Below, one piece after another: positions 34,880 through 44,055 of a stretch of 64,000 nt of DNA. The notes under the pieces were generated by a model. It did not search any database, was not told the DNA's origin, and saw only the letters and a program-made list of their open reading frames with translations. This DNA is from Acidobacteriota bacterium (lineage in GTDB: Bacteria; Acidobacteriota; Terriglobia; Acidiferrales; UBA7541): positions 31,535 to 95,534 of the forward strand of contig DAHUXN010000026.1 in NCBI GenBank assembly GCA_027307115.1. The letters are read 5' to 3'. A program made the position numbers and the translations under genes. The stretch's first letter is position 1. Each line of letters opens with the position of its first letter.

Positions 34880-35782
34880 TCAGTTTGGTTTTGGAGCATT
34901 CACTTCGTGCGCATAGGTTTCGCGAATCTGTCCCGTCAGAGCGCACGCTACGGCCAGCGATTTCATATCGATGCCCGTGGAGACTCCGCGCGCCGCCAAT
35001 GTGGCCAGTACGGCTTCGGTGGGAATGTTGCCCACGAGTTCGTCTCCCGCAAACGGACACCCGCCGAGTCCCGTCAGCGCGCCATCGAATCGCCGGCATC
35101 CCGCCTCGAACGCTGCCAGAATTTTTTCGGCGGCAGTGTCCGGACGACTGTGCAGATGCACTCCCAGCTCCACTCCCGCAACGCAACTTTTCGCCGCGCG
35201 ATAAATCGACGCCACATCGTCGGACGAGGCTTTGCCAACTGTGTCGGCCAGCGACACTGTGCGCACGCCGATGTCTTTCAGCCACACCAGTGTGTCTTCG
35301 ACGATCTCCGGTCCCCATGGCTCATCGTAAGGATTCCCAAAAGCCATCGAGATATAAACCACCAGACTGCGCCCCACGTTCTTCGTCCGTTGTTGCAGTT
35401 TTTCCACCAATGCCCGCGATTCCGCGCGAGACATGTTCGCATTCGCGCGTCGAAAATACGCTGAGATGGAGTAAGGATAACCAATGGTCGTTACGCCCGG
35501 AGTGGCGAGCGCCCGTTCGAGTCCCTTTTCGTTCACCACAATTCCGATAATTTCCGGCGGCGGCATGTCGGCAGAGAACTGCTTCGCCAGTTCGGCCATC
35601 ACTTGCTCGCTGTCGGCCATCTGCGGAACATATTTCGGCGAAACGAAACTCACAGCGTCTAGGTGCCGAAAGCCAAGAGAAATCAGCCGTCCCAGATATT
35701 CGATTTTCGCCTGCGTCGGAATAATTTGCGGCAGCCCCTGCCACGCATCCCGCGGGCACTCAATAATTGTCACCGATTCCAT
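34880..35782 (-). CDS. Hydroxymethylglutaryl-CoA lyase-like enzyme
   Basis: DRE-TIM aldolase/lyase; HMG-CoA lyase splits HMG-CoA to acetoacetate and acetyl-CoA at the end of leucine catabolism. R11-D12 (PRDAWQG), H209 and H211 (VHLHS), catalytic C242 in GGCPFAGDELVGN and N251 match the family. Where the human enzyme has Glu72 (ETTSFVSPK) this one has D42 (DAVSFVSPK), and its YISMAFGNPYDEPW differs from the usual CALGCPY. It belongs to a divergent branch. Adjacent genes abut directly. Length 300. Confidence 0.85.
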   Translation of the reverse strand: MESVTIIECPRDAWQGLPQIIPTQAKIEYLGRLISLGFRHLDAVSFVSPKYVPQMADSEQVMAELAKQFSADMPPPEIIGIVVNEKGLERALATPGVTTIGYPYSISAYFRRANANMSRAESRALVEKLQQRTKNVGRSLVVYISMAFGNPYDEPWGPEIVEDTLVWLKDIGVRTVSLADTVGKASSDDVASIYRAAKSCVAGVELGVHLHSRPDTAAEKILAAFEAGCRRFDGALTGLGGCPFAGDELVGNIPTEAVLATLAARGVSTGIDMKSLAVACALTGQIRETYAHEVNAPKPN

Positions 35783-37459
35783 TTATGTTTGCAGCACTCC
35801 GGTTTTAAACTCACCAACCGCCGGATTCAAAGACGCCGCCTCAAGCGCCTCAATAATCGCGTCGCGTGTGTGCGCCGGATCGATAATCGCGTCCACCCAC
35901 AACCGCGCAGCGGCGTAGCGCGGGTCCGTCTGATGCTCATACGTGGAGCGAATCGACTCGAAAAGCTCCTCCTTGTCCTTCTCCGTCAGTTTTTTCCCTT
36001 CACGTTCCAATTGTTTGATTTTGATTTCCACCAGCGTTCCGGCCGCTGATTCTCCCGCCATCACCGCGTAGCGCGCCGTCGGCCACGCAAAAATGAACCG
36101 CGGGTCGTACGCTTTTCCGCACATCGCGTAATGTCCCGCGCCAAAACTGCCGCCGCAGATCACGGAAATTTTTGGCACCACGCTGTTCGCCACCGCGTTG
36201 ACCATCTTCGCGCCCGCGCGAATGATTCCGCTCCATTCGGCTTCTTTGCCCACCATGAAGCCGTTCACGTCGTGAAGAAAGATCAGCGGAATCAGATTCT
36301 GATTACAGTCCAGAATAAACCGCGCCGCCTTGTCCGCCGATTCGGTGTAAATCACGCCGCCGAATTCCATGCGCCGTTCGCCCGTGCCCGCCGCGGCGAT
36401 CTGCACATGCGTTTTCTGATTCGCCACAATGCCCACGGCCCATCCGCCAATCCGCGCGAATCCGCAGAGAACCGTTTGCCCATATTCAGCGCGGTATTCT
36501 TCCCAGCAACTGCCGTCGACAATTCGCGCAATGATCTCGCGCATGTCGTACTGTTTCGCCGGATCGGACGAAAAAATCCCATAAATTTCTTCGTCGGGAT
36601 ATATCGGCGCCTCCGCCTTCTGATGGTCGAAGGGCGCGCGTTGCCGGTGGCCCATTTTGTCCACCAGCGCGCGAATCCGCGCAATGCACGCTTCATCGTC
36701 CGGCTCGCGAAAATCGACCGTGCCGCTGATCTGCGCATGCACTTTTGCGCCGCCCAATTCTTCCGCGGAAGTTTTTTGCCCGATCGCCGCCTGCACCAGT
36801 GCGGGACCCGCGAGAAACAGCCCACTGCCTTCCGTCATCAGTATGTGATCGCACATCACCGGAAGATACGCGCCGCCCGCCACGCACATGCCCATAATCG
36901 CCGTCAGCTGCGGAATCCCCATCGCGGACATCACCGCATTATTGCGAAATACGCGCCCAAAATCGTCCGTGTCGGGGAAAACGTCCTCTTGCAGCGGAAG
37001 AAAAACTCCCGCCGAATCCACCAGATAGATTGTTGGAATGTAATTTTCGATGGCGATATTCTGCGCGCGGATCACTTTTTTCGCCGTCATCGGGAAAAAC
37101 GCGCCCGCTTTCACCGTGGCGTCGTTCGCGATGATCATCATCTGCCGCCCGGCGATACGCGCCAAGCCCGTGATCGTCCCAGCAGCCGGCGCGCCACCCC
37201 ATTCCTCGTACATTTCGTAAGCGGCGTACAGTCCCAGTTCAAAAAAGTGGCTGCCCGGGTCGATGAGTTTCTCGATGCGTTCGCGCGCGGTCAACCTGCT
37301 TTTCTTGTGTTGCGATTCGATGGCCTTCGCGCCCCCGCCCTGGCGAATCTTCTCCTCTTCATTCTTGATCTCGGTCAACCGGTCGATAATCGCGCGACGA
37401 TTTTTCTCGAAATCTGGAGATTTGGTTTTGGCACGAGATTCAATCAAGGAGTTGTTCAC
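35783..37459 (-). CDS. Acyl-CoA carboxylase carboxyltransferase (beta) subunit
   Basis: Biotin-dependent carboxyltransferase of the methylcrotonyl/propionyl-CoA carboxylase group. SRLTARERIEKLIDPGS, a first crotonase-fold half with VDSAGVFLPLQEDVFPD and GMCVAGGAYLPVM, and a second half with VNGFMVGKEAEWSGIIRAGAKM and FGAGHYAMCGKAYDPRF. The operon context (leucine/valine) favours methylcrotonyl-CoA, but the sequence does not decide. No biotin carboxylase or BCCP gene is in the window. Length 558. It abuts the lyase gene with zero spacing. Confidence 0.9.
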   Translation of the reverse strand: MNNSLIESRAKTKSPDFEKNRRAIIDRLTEIKNEEEKIRQGGGAKAIESQHKKSRLTARERIEKLIDPGSHFFELGLYAAYEMYEEWGGAPAAGTITGLARIAGRQMMIIANDATVKAGAFFPMTAKKVIRAQNIAIENYIPTIYLVDSAGVFLPLQEDVFPDTDDFGRVFRNNAVMSAMGIPQLTAIMGMCVAGGAYLPVMCDHILMTEGSGLFLAGPALVQAAIGQKTSAEELGGAKVHAQISGTVDFREPDDEACIARIRALVDKMGHRQRAPFDHQKAEAPIYPDEEIYGIFSSDPAKQYDMREIIARIVDGSCWEEYRAEYGQTVLCGFARIGGWAVGIVANQKTHVQIAAAGTGERRMEFGGVIYTESADKAARFILDCNQNLIPLIFLHDVNGFMVGKEAEWSGIIRAGAKMVNAVANSVVPKISVICGGSFGAGHYAMCGKAYDPRFIFAWPTARYAVMAGESAAGTLVEIKIKQLEREGKKLTEKDKEELFESIRSTYEHQTDPRYAAARLWVDAIIDPAHTRDAIIEALEAASLNPAVGEFKTGVLQT

Positions 37460-37465
37460 GCGGCG

Positions 37466-37879
37466 TCAGGCTTTCTGCGCACTCGGGGCCAGGCGTTTGC
37501 GGATGAACTCGACGATATCTTGGGTGGACGTGCCCGGCAAAAAAACCTCCGCGATACCCGCTTTCTTCAAGTCAGGAATGTCCGCCTCGGGAATTATTCC
37601 GCCGATCAGCACGATGACGTCCGTCATGCCCTTTTCGCGCAGCAGTTCCATCAACCGCGGGCACAGCGCGTTGTGCGCGCCCGAAAGTATCGAAAGACCG
37701 ATGACGTCCACGTCTTCCTGCGCCGCCGCCGACGCGATCATCTCCGGCGTCTGCCGCAGCCCCGTGTAAATCACTTCCATGCCTGCGTCGCGCAGCGCGC
37801 GCGCAATGATTTTCGCGCCGCGGTCATGCCCGTCCAGCCCCGGCTTCGCAATCAGCACCCGTATCTTTTTGTCAGTCAT
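37466..37879 (-). CDS. Small B12-binding subunit of an acyl-CoA mutase
   Basis: Stand-alone cobalamin-binding domain. LDGHDRG (D16, H18, G21) is the D.H..G motif whose His ligates cobalt, followed by GLSILSGAH and VLIGGIIP, the nucleotide-tail pocket. It pairs with the large subunit at 38942, from which it is separated by a hydrolase gene. ATG 37879 chosen; another ATG lies at 37894. Length 137. Confidence 0.92.
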   Translation of the reverse strand: MTDKKIRVLIAKPGLDGHDRGAKIIARALRDAGMEVIYTGLRQTPEMIASAAAQEDVDVIGLSILSGAHNALCPRLMELLREKGMTDVIVLIGGIIPEADIPDLKKAGIAEVFLPGTSTQDIVEFIRKRLAPSAQKA

Positions 37880-37945
37880 TCGCGCTGAAAGCATACTTCA
37901 ATTCGCGGCGATTTGTGTAGCGCAGAAGAGTGTGAGTGTACAAAA

Positions 37946-38938
37946 TCATTTGGGAAGCGTATTGAGAAAATTGTCGAGCACGGAGTTGAAGTGCTCGGGA
38001 TCGTCGACGAACAGGGCGTGGCCATCGCCGTGAAAACCTTCCAGCCGTGAGCCGCGCACGCTCTGCTGGATTTTCGTCTGCGCCTCGGCGGGCATGTACG
38101 GCGAATCGGCGTAGCAAAATAGCGCGGGCTTATCGATCTTCGCCGCAGTCGCACGGTAGTCTGCGGCAAACTTCCCCACAAGCAGGGCCACAGCGTCACT
38201 CGTGGGGGTCCGCATGCACGCCGCAATAACGCGGTCAATATAATCGGCCGGGTGCGGCTTTTTGAAACACAAATTGCGAACGAACGCGTCTGTGTTTTTG
38301 CGGCGGTCACGAAGAATTTGTCCGATGAAAAGCAAATCGTCGTTGCCTTCGCCCGGCGCGAGGCCACCAAAGTTGTCGTCGACGAACACAAATCCGGCGA
38401 CATCTTTCGTACCAAACTGGTCCACGTAAGCCGCCAGTTCAGTGACGGCCATTGACCAACCGACCAGCACCACCGGAGCAAGATGCAGTTGGTCCACGAC
38501 TGCCTTGATGTCCCGAGCGCGCGCCGCCGGATATAATCCCTCGCTCGTCTGTGCAGATTCGCCCTGGCTGCGCGGGTCCATGGCAACCACGCGATAATTC
38601 TTCGCAAAATAATCGATCTGCTTCTGCCAAATCCACGCCGGCATCGTCCAGCCTGGCACAAAGAGCAGCGTCGGTCCAACCATCGGCGCCACTTGCGCTT
38701 CACCCATCGGCTTGCCGCTGACTTTCACATGCCATTGCGAATGTGGCGTGCCCGCGCTGAGGTAGTGAATCTTCACGCCGTCGCGCGTGGTAATAAAACC
38801 GTCATCAACTTTTAGCGCAGTGGAAGAGGCGGCGATTACAGTTGCCGGAAGAGAAAGGAGAGCAAGAAGAACCGTCGTTGCGCAGAAATTGATGGAACGC
38901 TCGCAATTTCTGGATTCATAGCCTACGGGACGACGCAT
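37946..38938 (-). CDS. Exported alpha/beta hydrolase between the two mutase genes
   Basis: Probable signal peptide (about 1-37), then an alpha/beta hydrolase resembling haloperoxidase/esterase types: FVPGWTMPAWIW oxyanion region, nucleophile in VLVGWSMAV, late His in FHGDGHALF. It starts 3 nt after the mutase large-subunit stop, so it is in the same operon, yet an exported hydrolase has no obvious role in CoA chemistry. Substrate unknown. Length 330. Confidence 0.85.
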   Translation of the reverse strand: MRRPVGYESRNCERSINFCATTVLLALLSLPATVIAASSTALKVDDGFITTRDGVKIHYLSAGTPHSQWHVKVSGKPMGEAQVAPMVGPTLLFVPGWTMPAWIWQKQIDYFAKNYRVVAMDPRSQGESAQTSEGLYPAARARDIKAVVDQLHLAPVVLVGWSMAVTELAAYVDQFGTKDVAGFVFVDDNFGGLAPGEGNDDLLFIGQILRDRRKNTDAFVRNLCFKKPHPADYIDRVIAACMRTPTSDAVALLVGKFAADYRATAAKIDKPALFCYADSPYMPAEAQTKIQQSVRGSRLEGFHGDGHALFVDDPEHFNSVLDNFLNTLPK

Positions 38939-38941
38939 GGT

Positions 38942-40702
38942 CTAAGTGATGGCAACTTCTTCGTAGATGCCGAAAACATCTCGAAGCGCGTCGCAAATCT
39001 CGCCGAGCGTCGCGTAAGCTTTCACCGCGTCGTAAATGTGTGGCATCAGATTTTCGTCCCCCTCCGCTGCCTTGCGAAGAGCTTTGAGGCGGCGATCAAC
39101 TTCCGCGCCAGAGCGTTCCGCCCGCAATTTGCGGAGCCGCTCCGCCTGCCGATGCGCGACGCTTTCGTCGATCTGCAAAGTATCGATCGCCTTTTCTTCA
39201 GCGACGAAATCGTTGACGCCCACGATGATTTTTTCTCTTCGGTCCACTTCCACTTGATAGCGATACGACGCCTCGGAAATTTCCCGCTGCGGATACGCGC
39301 GTTCAATCGCATTCACCATGCCGCCCAGCGCGTCTATTTTCTCGATGTAATCCCACGCGCCGCGCTCCACTTCTCCCGTCAGCGTCTCCACGAAATACGA
39401 TCCGCCAAGAGGATCGACCGTATTCGTCACGCCGCTTTCGTGTGCGATGATTTGCTGCGTGCGCAAAGCGACCGTTGCAGCGAATTCCGTCGGCAGCGCC
39501 CAAGCTTCATCGAGTGAATTCGTGTGCAGCGATTGCGTTCCGCCCAGCACAGCGGCCAGCGCCTGCAGTGCCGTGCGAACCACGTTGTTGTAGGGTTGCT
39601 GCGCCGTCAGCGAGCAGCCCGCCGTTTGCGTGTGGAACCGCAGCGCCCACGAACGCGCATTCTTCGCCCCAAAGCGCTCGCGCATCGTTTTGTACCAGAT
39701 GCGCCGCGCCGCGCGATATTTCGCGATCTCCTCGAAGAAATCGTTATGCGCGTTGAAGAAAAACGAAAGACGCGGCGCGAAATCGTCCACTTCCAGCCCG
39801 CGCCGAATCGCCCAGTCCACATATTCGATGCCGTCGCGCAGCGTGAACGCCAATTCCTGAATCGCCGTCGAACCCGCTTCCCGAATATGATAGCCGCTGA
39901 TCGAAATCGCATTGAATTTCGGCGTCTGCTTCGTGCCAAATTCAAAAGTATCGATCACCAAACGCATCGACGGCCCCGGCGGATAGATATATTCCTTCTG
40001 CGCGATGTATTCCTTCAGTATGTCGTTTTGCAGCGTGCCGGAAATTTTCTTCCAATCAGCCCCCTGCTTTTCCGCCACAGCCAGGTACATCGCCCAAATA
40101 ATCGCCGCGGGCGAATTGATGGTCATGGAGGTGCTCACGTCCGCCAGCGGGATCTTGTCGAAAAGCACTTCCATATCCGCGAGCGAACTGATTGCCACTC
40201 CGCATTTGCCGACTTCGCCCTCCGATAATGCGTGGTCCGAGTCATAACCCATCAGCGTGGGAAGATCGAACGCCACCGAGAGTCCCGTCTGCCCCTGCGC
40301 CAGCAGATAGCGAAACCGCTTGTTCGTGTCTTCGGCAGCGCCGAACCCCGCGAACTGACGCATCGTCCACAGACGCCCGCGATACATCGTGGAATGGATT
40401 CCGCGCGTATATGGCGGCTCGCCAGGATATCCGAGGTCCGTTTCAGGCGACCATCCGTCCAGGTCCGCCGGCGTGTACAGTCGCCGGATCGGATAGTCGG
40501 AAATCGTCGTGAATTCCTTCGCTCGCTCGGGCGATTTCTCCAGCGTCGGCTCCAAAACGTTTTTCTCCCACTCGAGTTCACCCGCTGATGGTTTACGGGA
40601 CAACACGCTTGACGAAGTGGGTGAGGAGGTGCGTGACAAAGTGCGGCGTGATTCGGGCTCCGCGCTCGTGGTCAGCGATGAAGTTCGCTCTTCTTTCGGC
40701 AT
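38942..40702 (-). CDS. Acyl-CoA mutase large subunit, isobutyryl-CoA mutase type
   Basis: B12-dependent carbon-skeleton mutase lacking its own B12 domain. The TIM-barrel region has the family landmarks ([45 protein letters not shown] with H272 equivalent to His244). The residues that read the substrate are F117 (TMRQFAGFG) where methylmalonyl-CoA mutase has Tyr89, and Q235 ([12 protein letters not shown]) where it has Arg207; Phe plus Gln is the isobutyryl-CoA mutase signature. The Ser/Thr-rich first 40 residues are probably disordered. Length 586. First gene of the operon. Confidence 0.9.
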   Translation of the reverse strand: MPKEERTSSLTTSAEPESRRTLSRTSSPTSSSVLSRKPSAGELEWEKNVLEPTLEKSPERAKEFTTISDYPIRRLYTPADLDGWSPETDLGYPGEPPYTRGIHSTMYRGRLWTMRQFAGFGAAEDTNKRFRYLLAQGQTGLSVAFDLPTLMGYDSDHALSEGEVGKCGVAISSLADMEVLFDKIPLADVSTSMTINSPAAIIWAMYLAVAEKQGADWKKISGTLQNDILKEYIAQKEYIYPPGPSMRLVIDTFEFGTKQTPKFNAISISGYHIREAGSTAIQELAFTLRDGIEYVDWAIRRGLEVDDFAPRLSFFFNAHNDFFEEIAKYRAARRIWYKTMRERFGAKNARSWALRFHTQTAGCSLTAQQPYNNVVRTALQALAAVLGGTQSLHTNSLDEAWALPTEFAATVALRTQQIIAHESGVTNTVDPLGGSYFVETLTGEVERGAWDYIEKIDALGGMVNAIERAYPQREISEASYRYQVEVDRREKIIVGVNDFVAEEKAIDTLQIDESVAHRQAERLRKLRAERSGAEVDRRLKALRKAAEGDENLMPHIYDAVKAYATLGEICDALRDVFGIYEEVAIT

Positions 40703-40760
40703 TTCACATCTCCTGGCCGGACGGCACGGCCTGTAACTCCATTCGCGAAGCTCTGATTCG

Positions 40761-40789
40761 ATTGTAGGGCAAGCCTAAAAAGCGGGCAA
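40761..40789 (-). promoter_or_regulatory. Promoter of the acyl-CoA mutase operon
   Basis: Minus strand TTGCCC (40789-40784), 17-bp spacer, TACAAT (40766-40761); 4 of 6 and 5 of 6 matches. About 58 nt before ATG 40702, which has AGGAGA upstream. Confidence 0.6.
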
Positions 40790-40822
40790 GTGCGCCGCAC
40801 CGGGAATTTCCCGCGCGAGCGC

Positions 40823-40856
40823 AAAAAAAAGCCCGGAGACTTGCGAATCTCCAGGC
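40823..40856 (-). terminator. Intrinsic terminator of the TolC-like gene
   Basis: Minus strand GCC-T-GGAGA, loop, TCTCC-G-GGC followed by eight T (40830-40823). It lies 27 nt after the stop of the efflux gene and before the mutase promoter, insulating the two operons. Confidence 0.8.
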
Positions 40857-40883
40857 CTTCTTGGCATCGTTAATTTGTCGCCG

Positions 40884-42953
40884 CTACTTGTGCAATCCCA
40901 ATCCGAACACGTCTTCTCCCGTTAAATGCCCGCCGATCGTGCCGGGAATTAGGGGCTGCTGAGCTTCGAGATCGATGGCCCGGTGTCTGGCATCGGCGAT
41001 CGTGATGTTGTTTGTCGTCAGAGTGCGGCCCATTGCCAAATTGAAATTCACCAGCGCAATTTGCAGATTCGCTTTTGCCAGCAATCCGTTGCCTTTGGCC
41101 GCCGTCAGGTCGCGCGAACGGAGAATCACGTTGTAGCTCGTGGACGCTCCCAGCGAGTATTTCTTCTGTTCGTCATCGAGTGTTTGCTGCGCAAGCTGCG
41201 TGGCCTTCTCGGTAGCGACAACCTGCGCCGCATCCTGCTGAATGGCAATCAGCGCGTTGCGCACGCCAACCACGATAGTGTTCTTTTCCTGTTGGTATAT
41301 TGTTTGGTATTGCCGCTCATTCAGCAATGCGCGAGCGTGGTCCGCCTGCGCGGAGCGGTTCCGCAGCGGCAAGCTCAAGTTCAAGCTGGCCGAATAACTC
41401 GGGAATTGATTCTGAAAAATCGCGGAATAGGCATCCCCAACGCCGCCCGGTACAGTCGTCGTCGTGGTGTTAAACGTGTTACCCACTCCAATGAATTCTG
41501 CCGTGCCCCCGGTAGTTAAAACGGGATTGCCATTGGCGTCGAGCACGGGAGCATTCAGATTCGGAATAAAAGTGAGCGGCGTCGATGATTTAAGCGTGGA
41601 GATGCCACCCAGGCCGGAACTCTGATAATTTGCGGAGAGAGTAAGCGCTGGCAGCAACTCGCTCCGTGTCGCCTTAATTTCCACATTGTCATTCGCCAAC
41701 TGGAGTTGCTGCACTTTCAATTCAGGACGATTCGCCCACGCTTCCTTCACGGCGTCCGGCAGGGCGATGCTCGGCACCGCCGCCAATTCCTCGATCGGCG
41801 TCGTCGGAATCACCTCTACATCCTGAAAGGCCGGGTCCAAAAGATTCTTGGTGATCAATTGAAGCAACAAGGTTTGCTGTTGCAGCAGGTTTGTCTGAGC
41901 CTGGATGACCAACTGGTTGTCGGTCGCGATTTCCGATTCTGCGGTCAATACGTCCAATGGCGCCAGCGTGCCGATTTCGAGCTGGCGCTTATTGTCTTCG
42001 TACAATTTCTGTGACGTCGCCAGCGCCGCTTTTTGCACATCCACGTTTTGCCGCGCAAAGACGAACTGCCAATATTGATTTTGAACCTGCGTGACGGAAT
42101 TAATCACTTGTTCCTCGAAGACCAGATTGTCCTGTTTCAGCGTGTTCCTTGTCTCGATAATGAAGCGCGTCACCGGGACTATGCCGAACCCCCTCAACAG
42201 GGGCTGCTGAATGCTGGCGAAAAGCTGAGACGAGACGGACGGGTTGAAAAAGTTGGCGGACGAGGAGGAAGAACTGCGTGTATTGTCCAGACCAAAAGAG
42301 AACGAGGTTCCGGTGTGCAGCTCCTGTGAATAGGCGATGTTGAGCTGAGTCTGGTGGCTCTTAAGAGCAATCAGCGAGTTGGTTCCGGTTCCGGTTCCCG
42401 AAATGAAAGGATTGTTCACGGGTGTCGTATTATCGGCGATGGATGCTGTTGCGCCGATCACCGGATCAAATGTACCTCCGCCGCCCGAGCCGAGGACGAA
42501 CGTTCCGCTCGGGATCCCGCCGCCTTGCGCTCGGAGAACATCGGTTTCACCAAACCATGGCGTATATCGCGCCACGCGAATGTCCAGATTGTTTTGCAAC
42601 GCCAGAGCGATGGCATCCTGCAGAGTCAATTCCAGCTTTCCGTCGTGGATCAGGCTGTAAATCGCCGGCGTGTTTGTCAGATCCGGAGGCGGCACATTGA
42701 TCGAGAAATACGGCGCGAAGATATTCGGAAACCATTGCCTCCCCTTCGAATAGTCTGGCCCCGAGCGAAGATTCGGATAGGGCAGCACGGCCGGAGTTTG
42801 TTGCGCCGCAGGCGTCTGCGTTTGCGGCGGCGTCGTTTGGGCCTGGGGCGGCGTTGTTTGCTGAGCCTGCGCCTGAGCGAGGCCGGGATACCCGACCGCA
42901 AGCGCCGCGGCCAGATAGAGAGCAACGGCAGTCCGAATGAACCTTCCAGTCAT
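40884..42953 (-). CDS. TolC-family outer-membrane efflux protein
   Basis: Outer-membrane channel of tripartite export systems. Signal peptide (1-28, AQAQ), a Gln/Pro/Thr-rich linker (about 30-58), then two OEP repeats with long helices (LTLQDAIALALQNNLDIRVARY; LRNRSAQADHARALLNERQYQ; AQQTLDDEQKKYSLGAST). At 689 residues it exceeds the usual 420-500, because of the linker and Gly/Thr/Ser-rich inserts. No pump or adaptor gene is adjacent. AGGGGGAAG precedes the ATG. Confidence 0.9.
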   Translation of the reverse strand: MTGRFIRTAVALYLAAALAVGYPGLAQAQAQQTTPPQAQTTPPQTQTPAAQQTPAVLPYPNLRSGPDYSKGRQWFPNIFAPYFSINVPPPDLTNTPAIYSLIHDGKLELTLQDAIALALQNNLDIRVARYTPWFGETDVLRAQGGGIPSGTFVLGSGGGGTFDPVIGATASIADNTTPVNNPFISGTGTGTNSLIALKSHQTQLNIAYSQELHTGTSFSFGLDNTRSSSSSSANFFNPSVSSQLFASIQQPLLRGFGIVPVTRFIIETRNTLKQDNLVFEEQVINSVTQVQNQYWQFVFARQNVDVQKAALATSQKLYEDNKRQLEIGTLAPLDVLTAESEIATDNQLVIQAQTNLLQQQTLLLQLITKNLLDPAFQDVEVIPTTPIEELAAVPSIALPDAVKEAWANRPELKVQQLQLANDNVEIKATRSELLPALTLSANYQSSGLGGISTLKSSTPLTFIPNLNAPVLDANGNPVLTTGGTAEFIGVGNTFNTTTTTVPGGVGDAYSAIFQNQFPSYSASLNLSLPLRNRSAQADHARALLNERQYQTIYQQEKNTIVVGVRNALIAIQQDAAQVVATEKATQLAQQTLDDEQKKYSLGASTSYNVILRSRDLTAAKGNGLLAKANLQIALVNFNLAMGRTLTTNNITIADARHRAIDLEAQQPLIPGTIGGHLTGEDVFGLGLHK

Positions 42954-43183
42954 ATAGTTATCTTCCCCCTGATGTCAGAATTGCGTTTAAGTCCTAGTAT
43001 GGTGAAACGTGCGAGAGCGATGATATGTTTCAACTGATTGCATGCTGCAAGGCGGCGGCCAATCCTATCCGTTTGCAATCAGGCAAATAAAGCTGGGATG
43101 GTTTCGCACGATGTTCAGAATCGGACACTAGCAGGCCACAACCGAACACATCAATCGACGAGTCTAGCATCTCTCCTGCCGCA

Positions 43184-43213
43184 TTGACAAACGAAGGCGG
43201 GCTGACCTAGGCT
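43184..43213 (+). promoter_or_regulatory. Promoter of pyrE
   Basis: TTGACA (43184-43189), 18-bp spacer, TAGGCT (43208-43213). A consensus -35 with a weak -10 about 35 nt before the pyrE start, with GGGGAGG in between. Confidence 0.5.
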
Positions 43214-43248
43214 AGCCGGGCGCGAACGATCTGGGGAGGCTCGCTCAC

Positions 43249-43836
43249 ATGCACGCGGATGAAGTTATGCAGTTGTTTGAGCGGGTTGGGGCAGTGCGAC
43301 ACGGGCACTTTGAGTTGTCCAGCGGCCGCCATAGCTCCACGTATGTGCAATGCGCCCTTGTTCTTCAGTATCCCGAGTCAGCCGAGAAACTTGGTCGTGC
43401 GCTCGCCGAGAAATTCAAGGGTGTGCAGATAGACTGCGTTGCTTCGCCAGCCCTTGGCGGAGTCCTTGTCGGACACGAAGTGGCGCGCGGACTTGGCGTC
43501 CGCGCCGTATTCGTGGAAAGAGACATCTCCGGGCGCATGGCCCTCCGTCGGGGGTTTGCTTTCCAGCCGAATGAGCGCGTCCTGGTTGTCGAGGACGTCT
43601 GGACCACTGGCGGCTCTACGCGCGAAACGATTGGCGTCGTCGAGCAAGCCGGGGGGCTCGCCGTTGCTGCAGGAGCCTTGATCGACCGTAGTGGCAATCG
43701 ACTTGAACTCAACGTGCCCACCAAAGCCTTGATCGATTTGGATATTCCCAGCTACGAAGCCTTTGAATGCCCCCTGTGCCGCTCGGGTCAGGAAATCGCC
43801 AAACCCGGCAGCCATTTCGTCCGTTCGGAAAGGTAG
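43249..43836 (+). CDS. pyrE: Orotate phosphoribosyltransferase
   Basis: Joins orotate to PRPP to make OMP in pyrimidine synthesis. FELSSGRHSSTYVQC is the orotate-site loop, VASPALGGVLVGHEVARGLG the phosphate loop and VLVVEDVWTTGGSTRE the PRPP motif. Length 195. Stand-alone: other pyr genes are not in the window. A second ATG lies 18 nt into the frame. Confidence 0.92.
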   Translation: MHADEVMQLFERVGAVRHGHFELSSGRHSSTYVQCALVLQYPESAEKLGRALAEKFKGVQIDCVASPALGGVLVGHEVARGLGVRAVFVERDISGRMALRRGFAFQPNERVLVVEDVWTTGGSTRETIGVVEQAGGLAVAAGALIDRSGNRLELNVPTKALIDLDIPSYEAFECPLCRSGQEIAKPGSHFVRSER

Positions 43837-44055
43837 TAGTACTACATTAAAAAAGTTATTGCATTGTAAATTATCCTGGAACAAAATAGCCGCCGTAATT
43901 GCGCGTTGCTCTACCTAGAGAGTAGTGCCGCGCATAATCCGAGCTTCCGTCATTGCGGACGCGTCCCCGTATTTTTCCCGTGCTGCCGCATGGGCGTAAG
44001 CATTCCTCTCCTTCTTGTTGGCGAGCTCGCAGCGCCCGCCGTGGAGGCTGGGAAC

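Noticed and set aside
36131..37888. 585-codon plus-strand frame
   Set aside because: Antisense to the carboxyltransferase and B12-subunit genes, both of which carry clear catalytic motifs; composition is Arg/His-rich and without domains.
43837..44055. SAM riboswitch before the acireductone dioxygenase gene
   Set aside because: CTCTACCTAGAG vaguely recalls the opening of SAM-I elements, but none of the later conserved helices can be found.
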